Assembly (NCBI GenBank): GCA_012522445.1
Contig: JAAYKL010000058.1
Location: forward strand, 1-37,396
DNA length: 37,396 nucleotides
From: Myxococcales bacterium
GTDB lineage: Bacteria > Myxococcota_A > Polyangia > JAAYKL01
Direction: 5' to 3'
The notes beneath the pieces are model-generated. The model was not told the DNA's origin and did no database searches. It saw nothing but the letters and a program-made list of their open reading frames with translations. This document shows positions 35,850 through 37,396 of the stretch, one piece after another; position 1 is the first letter of the stretch; every line of letters starts with the position of its first letter. The translations under genes and the position numbers were made by a program.

Positions 35850-36713
35850 ATGACCACCCGCATCGCCTGGATTCAAAGCCGCTACCAGGGCACGGTCGAA
35901 AGCACCCACCGGCACTACCTGGCCGAGGCCCAAAAGCTCGCCGACCAAGGCGTCGACCTGCTGGTGCTCCCCGAGCTCTTCACCACCCGCTACTTCTGCA
36001 TCTCGCAAGACAGCGACAACTTCGACCTCGCCATCACCACGGACCACCCGCACCTCGCCGACTGGCGCGAGATGGCCCGCACCCTCAACTGCGTCATCGT
36101 GTACTCCTTCTTCGAAAAGCGCGCCGACGGCCTCTACCACAACACCGCCTGCGTCATCGAGCGGGACGGCAGCACCGCGGGCATCTACCGCAAGGGGCAC
36201 ATCCCCGACGACCCGGGCTTCAACGAAAAATACTACTTCTCTCCGGGGGACACCGGCTTTCACCCCATCGCCACCAGCGCCGGCGTGCTGGGGGTCCTCA
36301 TCTGCTGGGACCAGTGGTTTCCCGAGGCGGCCCGCGCCATGTGCCTGCGGGGGGCGCAAATCCTCATCTACCCCACGGCCATCGCCTGGGACGCCCAAGA
36401 GCCCGACGACATCAAGCCCACCCAGTGCGACGCCTGGATCACCGTGATGCGCGGCCACGCCATCGCCAACAACGTCTACGCCATGGCCGTGAACCGCATC
36501 GGCGACGAGGGGCACCTCACCTTCTGGGGCAACTCCTTCTTGTGCCGCCCCGACGGCAGCCTGCAAGCGCACCAAGACCACACCGACGACGGCCCCGAGT
36601 GGAGCGTCGCCGACTTCGCGCAAACCGAAGCCCTGCGGCGTGCCTGGCCCTTCTTCCGCGATCGCCGCACCGACGACTACGGCGTGCTGCTCAAAAAATG
36701 GGGCACCCCTTAA
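35850..36713 (+). CDS. aguB: N-carbamoylputrescine amidase
   Basis: The 287-residue nitrilase-family enzyme hydrolyses N-carbamoylputrescine to putrescine, CO2 and ammonia. The catalytic triad is visible: E42 in LVLPELF, K115 in GIYRKGHIPDD and C152 in GVLICWDQWFPE. The segments PDDPGFNEKYYFSPGD and IYPTAIAWDA are typical of AguB/plant NLP1 types. AAAGGAG lies about 10 nt upstream. The stop TAA is immediately followed by the aguA ATG, so the pair is coupled and the assignment is supported by context. Confidence 0.95.
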   Translation: MTTRIAWIQSRYQGTVESTHRHYLAEAQKLADQGVDLLVLPELFTTRYFCISQDSDNFDLAITTDHPHLADWREMARTLNCVIVYSFFEKRADGLYHNTACVIERDGSTAGIYRKGHIPDDPGFNEKYYFSPGDTGFHPIATSAGVLGVLICWDQWFPEAARAMCLRGAQILIYPTAIAWDAQEPDDIKPTQCDAWITVMRGHAIANNVYAMAVNRIGDEGHLTFWGNSFLCRPDGSLQAHQDHTDDGPEWSVADFAQTEALRRAWPFFRDRRTDDYGVLLKKWGTP

Positions 36714-37396
36714 ATGACGCGCCGCCACCCCGCCGAGTGGGAACCCCAGGCCGCCACCTGGCTCGCCTGGCCCCACAACGCGCAAAACTGGGGACACCGC
36801 CCGGAGATCATCGACTTCTACGCGTCGCTGGCCGCGCGCATCGCCCAGTACCAACCCTGTCACATCCTGGTGCCGCCCCACGCCCGCGCGTCGTTTGAAC
36901 AGGCCCCGCTGCCCCGGCACACCCCCTTTGCCATCGCGCCCTTTTTCATCCCCACCGACGACATCTGGGTGCGCGACTACGGCCCCTTCTTCGTGGCCGA
37001 CGGACCGCACCGGCGCATCGTCTCCTTTGCCTTCAACGCCTGGGGCGAAAAATTTCCCCCCTACGACACCGACAACCAGGTCCCGGCGCGCATCGCCGCG
37101 CAGCTCGGCTGGCCCATCGAGTCCCACGACTTCATCCTCGAAGGGGGCGCCATCGAATTCGACGGCCTGGGCACGGCCCTCACCACCGCGCCCTGCCTGG
37201 TGGGTGAGGCGCGCAACCCCATCGAGCAAAAAACGGCGCTGCAAAACGCCATCTGCACGGCCTTTGGCCTCGACGACTTGCTGGTGCTGCCCTTTGGCCT
37301 AGAGGGCGATCACACCGACGGCCACATCGACAACCTGGTGCGCTTCGTCGCCCCGGGACACCTGGTGCTCAACGCCGACTGCGACGTGCACAGCGA
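36714..37396 (+). CDS. aguA: Agmatine deiminase, 3' end cut by window
   Basis: The frame starts at ATG right after the aguB stop and stays open to the right edge, giving 227 residues of an enzyme that is usually about 340-370. Family blocks are WEPQAATWLAWPHN (9-22), PTDDIWVRDYGP (80-91), ILEGGAIEFDG (141-151) and GLEGDHTDGHIDN (195-207) with the catalytic His at 204. The nucleophilic Cys lies in the missing C-terminus. It turns agmatine into N-carbamoylputrescine, the substrate of AguB. No agmatine-producing arginine decarboxylase is seen in the window. Confidence 0.94.
   Translation, partial: MTRRHPAEWEPQAATWLAWPHNAQNWGHRPEIIDFYASLAARIAQYQPCHILVPPHARASFEQAPLPRHTPFAIAPFFIPTDDIWVRDYGPFFVADGPHRRIVSFAFNAWGEKFPPYDTDNQVPARIAAQLGWPIESHDFILEGGAIEFDGLGTALTTAPCLVGEARNPIEQKTALQNAICTAFGLDDLLVLPFGLEGDHTDGHIDNLVRFVAPGHLVLNADCDVHS

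Overview
This is a GC-rich bacterial chromosomal window with no ribosomal RNA, tRNA, insertion sequence or CRISPR array that I could see. The best guess for the host is an anaerobic or facultative member of Myxococcota, Bradymonadota or a related former-deltaproteobacterial lineage. Supporting signs are a Ser/Thr kinase with HRDLSPSN in its catalytic loop, a CxDGxDN...DCxDPxC motif of the MopE type, many lipoproteins with Asp-rich linkers, VCBS/FG-GAP repeats, a lamin-tail-like domain, a CotH protein, and a trimeric [FeFe] hydrogenase. This placement is an inference from domain content, not a phylogeny.

Layout, left to right. Positions 1-1.7 kb hold the 3' part of a Cthe_2159-like beta-helix carbohydrate-binding protein. 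A minus-strand block follows (1.8-6.3 kb): cca (tRNA nucleotidyltransferase), argG and the ABC-F ATPase uup. Two plus-strand genes come next: a cytosolic kinase fused to GYF-like and DUF4388-like domains, and a lipoprotein with three thioredoxin-like domains behind two perfect palindromes. A 31-bp tandem repeat separates these from a minus-strand block (10.6-20.7 kb): a GspE/PilB ATPase, then purD, a small membrane protein and a (S/T)DDKG-repeat lipoprotein whose reading frames overlap, and two further large lipoproteins. The largest of these, with a predicted full length of about 1254 residues, is split by a frameshift exactly at a run of eight G.

From 20.8 to 22.7 kb there is a plus-strand housekeeping cluster: a Cys-rich small protein, yicC and gmk. 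It converges on the minus-strand translation operon rpsP-khpA-rimM-trmD-SPOUT methyltransferase (22.8-25.3 kb). An RlpA-like lipoprotein (plus) and branched-chain aminotransferase ilvE (minus) follow.

The centre of metabolic interest is hydB-hydA-hydC (minus, 27.1-31.7 kb), an NAD(P)-linked, probably electron-bifurcating [FeFe] hydrogenase. HydB carries two N-terminal thioredoxin-like domains. HydA has TSCSPGW instead of TSCCPxW. Upstream are a perfect TGTGA-N6-TCACA palindrome of the CRP/FNR type and a leader hairpin. A CotH-family lipoprotein (minus) diverges from glyA-aguB-aguA (plus), which joins serine/glycine one-carbon metabolism to putrescine synthesis from agmatine. aguA runs off the right edge.

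I found no single island that is clearly a new system. The strongest leads are the G8-split giant lipoprotein, the triple-thioredoxin lipoprotein with its palindromic control region, and the unusual hydrogenase subunit architecture and promoter.
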